Assembly: GCF_001648775.1 (NCBI RefSeq) | Contig: NZ_LVEJ01000022.1 | Coordinates: forward strand, 62,001 to 126,000 | Origin: Pseudomonas fluorescens | Lineage (GTDB): Bacteria; Pseudomonadota; Gammaproteobacteria; Pseudomonadales; Pseudomonadaceae | Direction: 5' to 3' | Length of the DNA: 64,000 nt | Part shown: positions 38,583 through 46,454 of the stretch, piece after piece | Numbering within the stretch: position 1 is the first letter of the stretch | Layout of the letters: every line of letters begins with the position of its first letter | Made by a program: the position numbers and the translations under genes | Notes under the pieces: generated by a model | What the model saw: only the letters and a program-made list of their open reading frames with translations | Told to the model about the DNA's origin: nothing | The model's database searches: none

Positions 38583-40022
38583 ATGTCGCGTGCCGCCACT
38601 TCGCTGTTTCTCCTTGCCGCCCTGCTGTTTTTCTTCGCGTTGGGCGGCCATCAATTGCAAGGCTCCACCGAAGCCCGCGTCGCCGGGATCGCCATGGAAA
38701 TGCATCTGGACGATGACTGGGTCACGCCTCGTCTGTTCGGTGAACCGTTTCTGGAAAAACCGCCGCTGAGTTTATGGCTGGATGCCGGCGCCATGCGTGT
38801 CTTCGGCGTATCGCCGTGGGCAGTGCGGCTGGCCTCAGCGGTGGCCGGTTTGCTCAGCGTGATGGTGCTGTACGGCATGTTGCGCCGCTTTGGGCGGCCG
38901 AAAATGCTCGCGTGGACGGCGGGAATTCTGCTGGCGACCATGGCCAGTTACTGGAGCAACGTGCGCGGCGTCGGCGAGGATGCGCTGCTGGCGCTCGGCG
39001 TGACGATGGCATTGCTGGCGTTTTTCCAGGCGCAACGGGCATCGACTCTCGGCAACTCGCTGTTGTTCGTTGTCGGGATTGCCATCGCCACGTTGAGCAA
39101 GGGTGTGCTGGGCCTGGCAATGCCCGGGGTGGTGATTTTCGCGTACCTGCTGGCTGACAGCCTGATGGACAAGCGCTTGAAAATCGCTGACTGGTTGCGA
39201 CCGGGTCTGCTGACAGTGGTTGGTTTGATTCCGCTGCTGATCTGGCTGGTGGTGCTCTATCAGCACGGCGGCGCACAAGCAGTCAGAGAAGTATTGCTGA
39301 CCAACAGTGTCGGCCGATTCAGTGGCTCGTTCGTCGAGGCCGGGCACTACGAGCCGTTCTATTACTACCTCGCCAAGCTGCCGGAAGCTTTTCTGCCGTG
39401 GAACATTCTGGTGTACCTGGGGCTGTGGCATTTTCGTAAAGAGCTCAAGGCCAATCGTTACCTGTTGTTCTTCAGCCTGTGGATCGTCGCGCAGTTCATC
39501 ATGCTGACGCTGGCGTCGAGCAAACGCACGGTGTACTTGATGTCGATGACGCCGGCCGCCGCGGTGATCGCAGCGGAGTATGCGGGCGTGCTGTTCGATC
39601 GCTTGAAGCAGTATGAATCCGGCAATGGATTCGTAGGCCGAATCGCCCGTCACCGTCAGACATTGGCAGTGGGTGTACTCACGCTGGTGATCGGCAGCTA
39701 CCTCGCCGCCGCGCAGTGGGCGCTGCCTCATGCCGACAAAAAGCTTTCGTTCCTGCCGTTGAGCGCAGAGATTCAGGCGCTGCAAACCGCAGGGCATCAA
39801 GTCGCACTGTTTCAGGCCAACGAGCGGGTCGGTGGCGCCACGGTCTTCTATACCCAGCAAGTACTCAAAGGTCTGGATACCGAAGCGCAGTTGCGAGACT
39901 TCCTCGCGGCCTCGGCGTCTCACGTGGTGGTAATGGCCGGCGACAGCGAACCCGCGCCGCCACTGAAAGTGCTCAAAACCATGATGGTCGGGCGTCAGGC
40001 GTATTACTTCGTCGGTTATTGA
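38583..40022 (+). CDS. ArnT-like (PMT/GT-C) membrane glycosyltransferase
   Basis: 479 residues, about 11-12 membrane helices. Early extracytoplasmic loop STEARVAGIAMEMHLDDDWVTPRLFGEPFLEKPPLSLWL (split at residues 30-68) has the conserved Asp/Glu and EKPPL of ArnT/PMT enzymes that take sugars from undecaprenyl phosphate. It may add a sugar to lipid A or another glycolipid. ATG at 38583 starts directly before the first helix; a start 13 codons earlier is possible. Convergent with a PAP2 phosphatase gene. Confidence 0.85.
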   Translation: MSRAATSLFLLAALLFFFALGGHQLQGSTEARVAGIAMEMHLDDDWVTPRLFGEPFLEKPPLSLWLDAGAMRVFGVSPWAVRLASAVAGLLSVMVLYGMLRRFGRPKMLAWTAGILLATMASYWSNVRGVGEDALLALGVTMALLAFFQAQRASTLGNSLLFVVGIAIATLSKGVLGLAMPGVVIFAYLLADSLMDKRLKIADWLRPGLLTVVGLIPLLIWLVVLYQHGGAQAVREVLLTNSVGRFSGSFVEAGHYEPFYYYLAKLPEAFLPWNILVYLGLWHFRKELKANRYLLFFSLWIVAQFIMLTLASSKRTVYLMSMTPAAAVIAAEYAGVLFDRLKQYESGNGFVGRIARHRQTLAVGVLTLVIGSYLAAAQWALPHADKKLSFLPLSAEIQALQTAGHQVALFQANERVGGATVFYTQQVLKGLDTEAQLRDFLAASASHVVVMAGDSEPAPPLKVLKTMMVGRQAYYFVGY

Positions 40023-40041
40023 GGGACCTGCGCAGCCCCAT

Positions 40042-40072
40042 AAAAAAACCCGCCGATGATTGGCGGGTTTTT
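40042..40072. terminator. Bidirectional terminator between the ArnT-like and PAP2 genes
   Basis: AAACCCGCC (40046-40054) and GGCGGGTTT (40062-40070) flanked by A- and T-runs, centrally in the 68-base convergent gap. Confidence 0.92.
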
Positions 40073-40090
40073 CATTTGATCCGCACGGGC

Positions 40091-40906
40091 TCAGATAGAG
40101 ACCTCAGCACTGAAAGCTTTCTGCTCACGCTTGCCCAGCACCGGCACCTCCAGCCGCGCGCGTCCGTAGAAGGCCAACGCCGTCAGCAAACACGCCAGCC
40201 AGACAAAGATTCCGGCCCAGAAGGTGTGGGACATGTAGTGCCAGCCTTGCAGGACGCGAGTAGTGCCATAAACGAACCCCAGCAACAGTGAGCCCCACAA
40301 GATGGCACTGGAAAAACGCCATTGATAACGTCTCGCCACGAAATACAGCGCCAGCATGGTAAAGCCGCCCGACGCATGACCACCCGGCCAGCACCGGCCA
40401 CTACCGGCTTCATGGAACAGTTGAAAATTGCTGTACCACTCGATGTGGGCCATTTTGCCGCCGTACAGCGTGGTCTCGATCGGGCAGTAAACGCTGGTGT
40501 GGGATTTGAGGAAATGGATCACCCCGGTGCATACCGCGAATGCGACCACCACAAACAGAAAATCCCGACGGTGATCAGCGGCAAATCGCAGCACTGGCGC
40601 GACTTTGCTGCGCTCCAGCATTGCGCCGAGGCGCGGACGTTTCTGCGGATTGACCAACGGCCAGATCACCGACAGCAGCGCGCCGATCAGGGCGATTTCC
40701 GCCGTCCAGTTCGGAATGATCCGCGCCCATTTGTGGGTGAGCTTTTCGAAGAAATGGATTTTGTCGAGCGGGAAGGTCTGGGTCAGCGGATCGAACAGCA
40801 GGTTGCTGAAGGCGATGTCGATTTTGGTCATGTCGAACATCAGGAACACCAGCGCCGCACAGGCGAGCGGAATACCAAAATTGTAAGCGTAGAAACGGGA
40901 TTTCAT
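40091..40906 (-). CDS. PAP2-family membrane phosphatase
   Basis: 271 residues with about six helices. Motifs: Lys-x6-Cys-Pro (KSHTSVYCP) in place of the usual Lys-x6-Arg-Pro, then GGHASGG, then Arg-x5-His (RVLQGWH). This is the K..CP subclass of PAP2 lipid phosphatases (phosphatidate, undecaprenyl diphosphate or lipid A phosphate substrates). Its start overlaps the end of the histidine-phosphatase gene (ATGA), so the two are coupled. Confidence 0.87.
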   Translation of the reverse strand: MKSRFYAYNFGIPLACAALVFLMFDMTKIDIAFSNLLFDPLTQTFPLDKIHFFEKLTHKWARIIPNWTAEIALIGALLSVIWPLVNPQKRPRLGAMLERSKVAPVLRFAADHRRDFLFVVVAFAVCTGVIHFLKSHTSVYCPIETTLYGGKMAHIEWYSNFQLFHEAGSGRCWPGGHASGGFTMLALYFVARRYQWRFSSAILWGSLLLGFVYGTTRVLQGWHYMSHTFWAGIFVWLACLLTALAFYGRARLEVPVLGKREQKAFSAEVSI

Positions 40907-41574
40907 CGGGTGGTCACCGTGCGCCAGTCGGAGGCTTCAATAAAGCCGAGCATCTTGGGAGCCGCCGGGCTGGCAGCGGAAACAAACAATGACGAGCCGT
41001 AACCCATGTCCGAGGCCGAAACTTTGAGGTCTTTCTCGATTTGCGCCATGCATTCGCTGTGGGTCACCAGTACCAGGTTGCGACCGGGAACCTTGTGGGC
41101 CAACGCGTCCTGCAACATGCGGCCCCGGCAGTTGATCAGCCAGTCGTCACCGCTGGCGGCATGGTTGAACATGTAACCGGCCGTCTGCACCGTGCGCATC
41201 GACGGGCTGTTATAGATGTCGGCGTTGTTCAGGCCCAGTTGTTCGAACCTTGCACCGACCGCCACCGCGACACTGCGCGAGCGGTCGGTGATGCCATCAT
41301 TGCCACTCAGGCACGCGGCTTTCGAGTGATCGCAACGCTCGACATGGCGCACCAGCACGATCACGTCGCCGTTGGCCCAACCTGCCGCCAGTGCCTGCGC
41401 CCCCGAGGCATTGCCGTGGGCCAGATCCGGCACCGCCGCCGGCGCGAGCAACCACAGGGTCAAGGGGATTACTAATACCGATGCCGCCAACACCACCCAG
41501 GTGTTGCGAAACCGCGCCAAAAAGCTCAGATCGATCGAGCGTTTGACGCCGAACAGACTCAGTCTCAATTCCAC
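40903..41574 (-). CDS. Membrane-anchored histidine phosphatase
   Basis: 223 residues. One N-terminal membrane helix (about 23-45, TWVVLAASVLVIPLTLWLL) then a histidine-phosphatase core: VLVRHVERCDH (the RH catalytic motif, about 72-82), PSMRTVQTA, and VLVTHSECMAQ with the second His. I chose the GTG at 41574 because GAGGCGG lies five bases ahead; upstream ATGs have no ribosome site. Coupled to the PAP2 gene, hinting at shared phospholipid or undecaprenyl-phosphate metabolism. Confidence 0.82.
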   Translation of the reverse strand: MELRLSLFGVKRSIDLSFLARFRNTWVVLAASVLVIPLTLWLLAPAAVPDLAHGNASGAQALAAGWANGDVIVLVRHVERCDHSKAACLSGNDGITDRSRSVAVAVGARFEQLGLNNADIYNSPSMRTVQTAGYMFNHAASGDDWLINCRGRMLQDALAHKVPGRNLVLVTHSECMAQIEKDLKVSASDMGYGSSLFVSAASPAAPKMLGFIEASDWRTVTTR

Positions 41575-41829
41575 AAAAACCGCCTCGCCACTCTGCATCA
41601 CGGGTTGATTCGATGCGGCGAAGGTACAGAGGCGCGCGTGGGCAGCCAGTGAAACCCATGTGAAAAAAGTCTTGGGATCCGTTGTTACAAATTCCGTAGG
41701 ACAAAATCCTTTCAGCTCTCGGATTTGCGGCCGATACAGTCCTGCTAACACCCTTGCTGGCTCAAAAAAACAACAATCTTCCAGCCTAACTGACGACTAA
41801 GAAACCTAACGTTTCTGGAGGATTTTGTG

Positions 41830-43749
41830 ATGAATAGCTGGTTCGGCAACATCAGCGTGAACATGAAACTGGGCCTGGGCTTCGGCCTGGTGCTGGCCCT
41901 GACCTGCGTGCTGGCCCTGACAGGCTGGACCAGCCTCGGTGGCCTGATCGACCGCAGCAACTGGATGAGCGACATCACCCAGCTCAACGCCGGTCTGACC
42001 AAACTGCGCGTGGTGCGTCTGCAATACATGCTGACCAATGGCGATGAAACCGCTGCACAGAATGTGCAGACCACCCTTGAAAGCTTCGCCGCGCAACAGC
42101 AGAAGCTGATCAATAGCTTCAAGAGCCCGGAAAACGTCAAACTGCTCAAGGAGCAGGCCGCGACCATCGCTGAATACCAGACGTCGCTGAACAAAATGCG
42201 CAATGCCTACCGCACCGGTAACAGCGCCCGCGACAGCATGAGCGTGAGTGCCGAGACCGCGTACAACCAGATCGAATCGATCAGCAAACGCGTGCAGCAG
42301 ATGGACATGAGTGAGCAGCGTTTCGAACAGTTCCAGGCGATCACCGCCGCCAAGGAAGCGTTCATCCTCGCGCGCTACGAAGTGCGCGGCTACACCGCCA
42401 CCACCAATGCCGACACCGAGCAGAAAGCCGTTGGCCAACTGGACGTGGCGATTGCCAGCCTCAAGCAACTGAACGTGCATTTCGCTGATTCTCAGCAAGA
42501 CGCCCTGCGTCAGCTGGAAACCGCACTGGTCAACTACCGCAGCGCGTTGATGGCTTATAAAAACGCCAACACCGACGCCGTGCAGGCCCGTAAGGAAATG
42601 ACCGATCAAGGCACCGCCATCGTCACCACCAGCGAGCAGCTGTATCAGATTCAGCTCGACCGTCGCGACATCGAAAGTGCCCAGGCGCGCACCTTCCAGT
42701 TGATCAGCACCCTGCTGGCGCTGCTGGTAGGCGTGATTGCTGCGGTGATCATCACCCGTCAGATCACCCGTCCGCTGCAAGAAACCCTCGCCGTGGTCGA
42801 GCGCATCGCCAGCGGCGACCTGACCCAGAACGTCACCGTCACCCGCCGCGACGAACTCGGCGTGCTGCAACAAGGCATCGCCCGCATGGGTGTGACCCTG
42901 CGCGACTTGATCAGCGGCATCCGCGACGGCGTCACCCAGATTGCCAGCGCCGCTGAAGAACTCTCCGCCGTGACCGAACAGACCAGCGCCGGTGTGAACA
43001 GCCAGAAAGTCGAGACCGATCAGGTCGCCACCGCCATGCACGAAATGACCGCCACCGTGCAGGAAGTCGCGCGCAACGCCGAAGAAGCCTCGCAAGCTGC
43101 CGCTGCCGCTGACGGTGAAGCCCGTGAAGGCGACAAAGTGGTGAACGAAGCCATCGCGCAGATCGAACGTCTGGCCAGCGAAGTGGTGCGTTCGACCGAA
43201 GCCATGAGCGTGCTGCAACAGGAAAGCGACAAGATCGGCAGCGTCATGGACGTGATCAAGGCTGTGGCTGAACAGACCAACCTGCTGGCGCTCAACGCTG
43301 CGATCGAAGCCGCCCGTGCCGGTGAAGCCGGTCGTGGTTTTGCCGTGGTTGCCGACGAAGTTCGTGGTCTGGCCCAGCGCACGCAGAAATCCACCGAAGA
43401 AATCGAAGGCCTGGTCGCCGGTCTGCAGAACGGTACCCAGCAAGTATCGGCCGTAATGAGCAACAGCCGCGCCCTGACCGACAGCAGCGTAGCCCTGACC
43501 CGCAAGGCTGGCGCATCGCTGGAAAACATCACCCGTACGGTGTCGAACATCCAGTCGATGAACCAGCAGATCGCCGCTGCTGCCGAACAGCAGAGCGCCG
43601 TGGCTGAAGAGATCAGCCGTAGCATCATCAATGTGCGCGACGTGTCGGAACAGACCGCCGCAGCGAGTGATGAGACGGCGGCGTCGAGTGTTGAACTGGC
43701 GCGCTTGGGTGGTCAGTTGCAGCAGATGGTCAGCCACTTCCGCGTTTGA
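41830..43749 (+). CDS. Methyl-accepting chemotaxis protein with HBM sensor domain
   Basis: 639 residues. First helix (about 12-35), a roughly 250-residue all-helical periplasmic domain of the helical bimodular type (as in P. putida McpS/McpQ, which bind TCA intermediates or citrate), second helix (about 297-317), HAMP domain, and cytoplasmic signalling tip with EQTNLLALNAAIEAARAGE. A GGAGGA site lies 7 bases before the ATG; an in-frame GTG just before is less favoured. Ligand not deducible. Confidence 0.93.
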   Translation: MNSWFGNISVNMKLGLGFGLVLALTCVLALTGWTSLGGLIDRSNWMSDITQLNAGLTKLRVVRLQYMLTNGDETAAQNVQTTLESFAAQQQKLINSFKSPENVKLLKEQAATIAEYQTSLNKMRNAYRTGNSARDSMSVSAETAYNQIESISKRVQQMDMSEQRFEQFQAITAAKEAFILARYEVRGYTATTNADTEQKAVGQLDVAIASLKQLNVHFADSQQDALRQLETALVNYRSALMAYKNANTDAVQARKEMTDQGTAIVTTSEQLYQIQLDRRDIESAQARTFQLISTLLALLVGVIAAVIITRQITRPLQETLAVVERIASGDLTQNVTVTRRDELGVLQQGIARMGVTLRDLISGIRDGVTQIASAAEELSAVTEQTSAGVNSQKVETDQVATAMHEMTATVQEVARNAEEASQAAAAADGEAREGDKVVNEAIAQIERLASEVVRSTEAMSVLQQESDKIGSVMDVIKAVAEQTNLLALNAAIEAARAGEAGRGFAVVADEVRGLAQRTQKSTEEIEGLVAGLQNGTQQVSAVMSNSRALTDSSVALTRKAGASLENITRTVSNIQSMNQQIAAAAEQQSAVAEEISRSIINVRDVSEQTAAASDETAASSVELARLGGQLQQMVSHFRV

Positions 43750-43778
43750 TCTTCTTACAGCGCTGAAGCCAAAAACCA

Positions 43779-43868
43779 ATCGCGGGCAAGCCCGCTCCCA
43801 CAGGGTTCTGAGTCGTTCACAGATGTTGTGTTCGACTCATGACGTGTGGGAGCGGGCTTGCCCGCGAT
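43779..43868. repeat. REP doublet (REPIN-type) after the chemoreceptor
   Basis: Inverted arms 43779-43803 (ATCGCGGGCAAGCCCGCTCC...) and 43845-43868 (TGTGGGAGCGGGCTTGCCC...) with 41 bases between. The inner words are GGGC variants of the GAGC form found in other copies here. Confidence 0.87.
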
Positions 43869-43894
43869 TGCGTCAGGCCTTTCACCGTTTCACG

Positions 43895-44368
43895 TCAAAC
43901 CACACCGTGCATAAAAAACTCGACCGGCACTTTAAAGAACTCGGCGAATCCCTTTATCTGGGCAACGGTCATTTTTCGCTTGTTATTCAATATCTCTGAA
44001 ACAGCACTCTGGGTCGCAATCTCAGACAAGTCCTTCTGTTTGACGCCTCTTTCCGAAAGCAGAAACGCCAGCGCTTCAGATTGGGACGAATAAGCAATCA
44101 ACACCGTTTCATTCTCGTACTCATAAACCCGATCAGCCACAAACTCCGCAAACCGTGCCGCAGCATGATCCTCGGTGTTTGCGTGGGAATAAAGCTCATC
44201 AATCAGGGCCATTCGCACTTGCAGATCGTCATCATTTTTTATCGGATCATGGCAGGCAGACAACAACTTGGACAAAGTCGCTAGCTGATCGCCCAGCCCC
44301 TCAAGCATGGGTGAAATATCGGCTATGAAGGAATCCAGTCCTGTCGCTTCGACTTTATTACGCTTCAT
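43895..44368 (-). CDS. higA: HigA-type antitoxin (HTH)
   Basis: 157 residues, C-terminal Xre-type helix-turn-helix (about 105-150, VKQKDLSEIATQSAVSEILNNKRKMTVAQIKGFAEFF split). Longer N-terminal region (about 1-95) than the shortest HigA. ATG at 44368 has AAAGGTGAT upstream. It follows the toxin gene by 53 bases, the inverted order typical of higBA. Lower GC than its neighbours. Confidence 0.82.
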   Translation of the reverse strand: MKRNKVEATGLDSFIADISPMLEGLGDQLATLSKLLSACHDPIKNDDDLQVRMALIDELYSHANTEDHAAARFAEFVADRVYEYENETVLIAYSSQSEALAFLLSERGVKQKDLSEIATQSAVSEILNNKRKMTVAQIKGFAEFFKVPVEFFMHGVV

Positions 44369-44421
44369 TGAGATCACCTTTATTTTCGTTAAACATAAAT
44401 AGCGTATTTCATTCTGGCCAA

Positions 44422-44775
44422 CTACTTGACATCACCCTTCCACCATTTGTCATATCCGGCATGGGGAAGAATGTCCTTGATATAGATAGTGCCAGTCTTC
44501 GTGTTGATCCATGTAATGACACGGCACTCGTTTTTCTTGATATCAAAAACGTAAATATCAAGCGGACCTTTCTTGCTCGTCAGCCTCAGCTTCGAGTGAG
44601 GGATACGATCAACGTTCCAACCTGAGGCGCTGGCCCAGTCTTGACGAAGCTTCTCAAACGACTCGAAGCGCAGCGATGCTCTGTCGAAGATGGTTAGCCA
44701 CAAGGTGAGAGGATCTCTCCACTGGCCATGAGTCTCAATGGCCCGCGCAACCGCCGCTTTTGTGATCACTCCCAT
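44422..44775 (-). CDS. higB: HigB-type toxin (RelE/HigB mRNA interferase family)
   Basis: 117 residues with HigB features: LRLTSKKGPLDIYVFDIKKNECRVITWINTKTGTIYIKDILPHAGYDKWWK (split, about 66-115), including the HAxYDKWW terminus of RelE-superfamily toxins that cut mRNA on the ribosome. The ATG at 44775 gives MGVITKAAV, the family start. Toxin before antitoxin and a low-GC composition support a laterally acquired module. Confidence 0.82.
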   Translation of the reverse strand: MGVITKAAVARAIETHGQWRDPLTLWLTIFDRASLRFESFEKLRQDWASASGWNVDRIPHSKLRLTSKKGPLDIYVFDIKKNECRVITWINTKTGTIYIKDILPHAGYDKWWKGDVK

Positions 44776-44822
44776 ACAATTTTCGGTTCTGGAATCCCTA
44801 CATGCAGCCAAATTATCTCAAA

Positions 44823-44836
44823 TACAGATATCTGTA
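44823..44836. promoter_or_regulatory. Palindromic putative HigA operator
   Basis: TACAGATATCTGTA, a perfect 14-bp palindrome in an AT-rich stretch 47 bases before higB, the expected place for autoregulation by HigA or the HigBA complex. Confidence 0.5.
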
Positions 44837-44866
44837 AAGTAGATATTTTCAACTCCACAGAACAAA

Positions 44867-44902
44867 CCCGAAGCCAAATGTATCAGTGGCTTCGGGCTTT
44901 TT
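44867..44902. terminator. Terminator downstream of the DUF1329 gene
   Basis: CCCGAAGCCA (44867-44876) and TGGCTTCGGG (44887-44896), then CTTTTT on the plus strand and TTTGTT on the minus; 35 bases from the DUF1329 stop. Confidence 0.85.
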
Positions 44903-44931
44903 CTGTCAGTGGTGGACTTAGACTTCGGCCA

Positions 44932-46305
44932 TCACCGCGTCCCACGCTGCCGCAACGCCGACGGCATAAAGTACGCGTCCTCCGGCACCGGCTGCGCAAA
45001 ATCCACCGTCTCCGCTTCCTCGTTATCAAGGTTCTGCACGTAGTAACGCCGTGCCTGCAAATCGTGGAAAACATCCAGCGCACTCCACGTTGTGGGCAGG
45101 TCGTAGAAGTTTTTCAGATAAGCCATCGACACGCGCCACAACTCCCCGCGCCCGTCATATTGATCGACCAGTGCCGCGCCCCAGCTGTCTTCATCGAGAA
45201 ACAGCACACGCTTGGAATAGATGTGCCGCGAACCCGGTTTCAGGTTGCCTTCCACCACCCAGACCCGGTGTAGTTCGTAGCGGGTGTATTGCGGGTTGAG
45301 GTGGCCCGGGGTGAGCAGTTGCGCGTATTTCACGTCGGGGCTGCCGACTTTGTAATTGTTGTAGGGGATGTAGATTTCCTGTTTGCCCTTGAGCTTCCAC
45401 TCGTAGCGATCCGGCGAGCCGTTGAACAGGTCGGTGTCGTCGGCGGTGCGCAGGCCATCAGAGGACGCGATCGGCGTGTCGTAGGCGAGGTTCGGCGCGC
45501 GGCGCACGCGGCGTTGGCCGGCGTCGTAGATCCAGGCTTGGCGTGCGTCCTTGAGTTGATCGAGGGTTTCGTGCACCAGTGCGGCACCGCCGGCCAGTCG
45601 CGCCGGGCTTTTCACGAAGGCGAGATAGTAGAACAGGATGTTTTTCAGGTCGGCGAACTGGCCGTTCGGGCGGTAGTAGTTGAACAGCGCTTCCTGCTGC
45701 GAGGTCACCAGCGCGAAGCTGCCGTTGCGCTGGACCGGCGCTTCGGAGGCGCGGCGCACGACGTAGATGCCGCGATAGCGGGTGATGTGGTTCCACAGCA
45801 CTTCGACGCCGTCCTTGGGTACCGGGAACGGTACGCCGCCGTAAGCATCGGAGAAACCGCTGCCGCCTTCGAGCAACTTGGCCGAGGTCGCATTTTTCAG
45901 GGTGTTGTCGTACAGCCACTGCGGCGCTGAGCCGGAGCGACGGGATGGGTAAATCGGCATCTGAAAGGTGTCGGGATAGCTGTTGAACAGGGCGATCTGG
46001 CCGGGGCTGAGGTGCGCTTTGTACTGGTCGAGATTGGCTTTTGTGATGGTGAACAGCGGTTTGTCGGCGGCGTACGGATCGGGGTGATGCTGGCCCGGTT
46101 TGTAGCCGGCGGGCGCCTGGGTGATACCGCCGGTCCACGCTGGGATGGTGCCGGCGGCGTTGCCCGCGCGTTCGGCGCCCATGGGGGTCAGGGTGGTTTT
46201 CAGTTGTTCGGCTTGTTGCGGGGTGATGGCGGCGAACGCGCTACTGGCCGCCAGCCCCATGACGAGCGCCAGCGTGGTCTTGGTCAATCGTGAAGTGTGA
46301 AACAT
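44932..46305 (-). CDS. DUF1329 outer-membrane-associated lipid-fold protein
   Basis: 457 residues with a signal peptide (about 1-25, ASSAFA). The DUF1329 core has a LolA/LolB-like beta fold, with family signature WTGGITQAP and a C-terminal VVEGNLKPGSRHIYSKRVLFLDEDSWGAALVDQYD (split). Members occur in pairs with DUF1302 proteins and are implicated in moving hydrophobic compounds. Good ribosome site CTGGAGAAGATC. Downstream of DUF1302, separated by a REPIN. Confidence 0.9.
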   Translation of the reverse strand: MFHTSRLTKTTLALVMGLAASSAFAAITPQQAEQLKTTLTPMGAERAGNAAGTIPAWTGGITQAPAGYKPGQHHPDPYAADKPLFTITKANLDQYKAHLSPGQIALFNSYPDTFQMPIYPSRRSGSAPQWLYDNTLKNATSAKLLEGGSGFSDAYGGVPFPVPKDGVEVLWNHITRYRGIYVVRRASEAPVQRNGSFALVTSQQEALFNYYRPNGQFADLKNILFYYLAFVKSPARLAGGAALVHETLDQLKDARQAWIYDAGQRRVRRAPNLAYDTPIASSDGLRTADDTDLFNGSPDRYEWKLKGKQEIYIPYNNYKVGSPDVKYAQLLTPGHLNPQYTRYELHRVWVVEGNLKPGSRHIYSKRVLFLDEDSWGAALVDQYDGRGELWRVSMAYLKNFYDLPTTWSALDVFHDLQARRYYVQNLDNEEAETVDFAQPVPEDAYFMPSALRQRGTR

Positions 46306-46327
46306 GATCTTCTCCAGAATGCAGAAA

Positions 46328-46422
46328 CCTGTGGGAGCGAGCTTGCTCGCGAAAGCGGTGTGTCAGGCGACACCTGTGTTGAATGTGCCGGCCTCTTCGC
46401 GAGCAAGCTCGCTCCCACAGGG
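46328..46422. repeat. REP doublet (REPIN-type) between DUF1302 and DUF1329 genes
   Basis: Inverted arms 46328-46358 (CCTGTGGGAGCGAGCTTGCTC...) and 46396-46422 (TTCGCGAGCAAGCTCGCTCC...), 37 bases apart, lying inside an apparent operon. Confidence 0.88.
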
Positions 46423-46454
46423 GAATGAGGTGTCCCAGAAATCTCGTGTGAAAC

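Noticed and set aside
41806..43779. Long Gly/His-rich minus-strand frame opposite the chemoreceptor
   Set aside because: Composition is a by-product of the Ala/Gln-rich MCP sequence on the plus strand.
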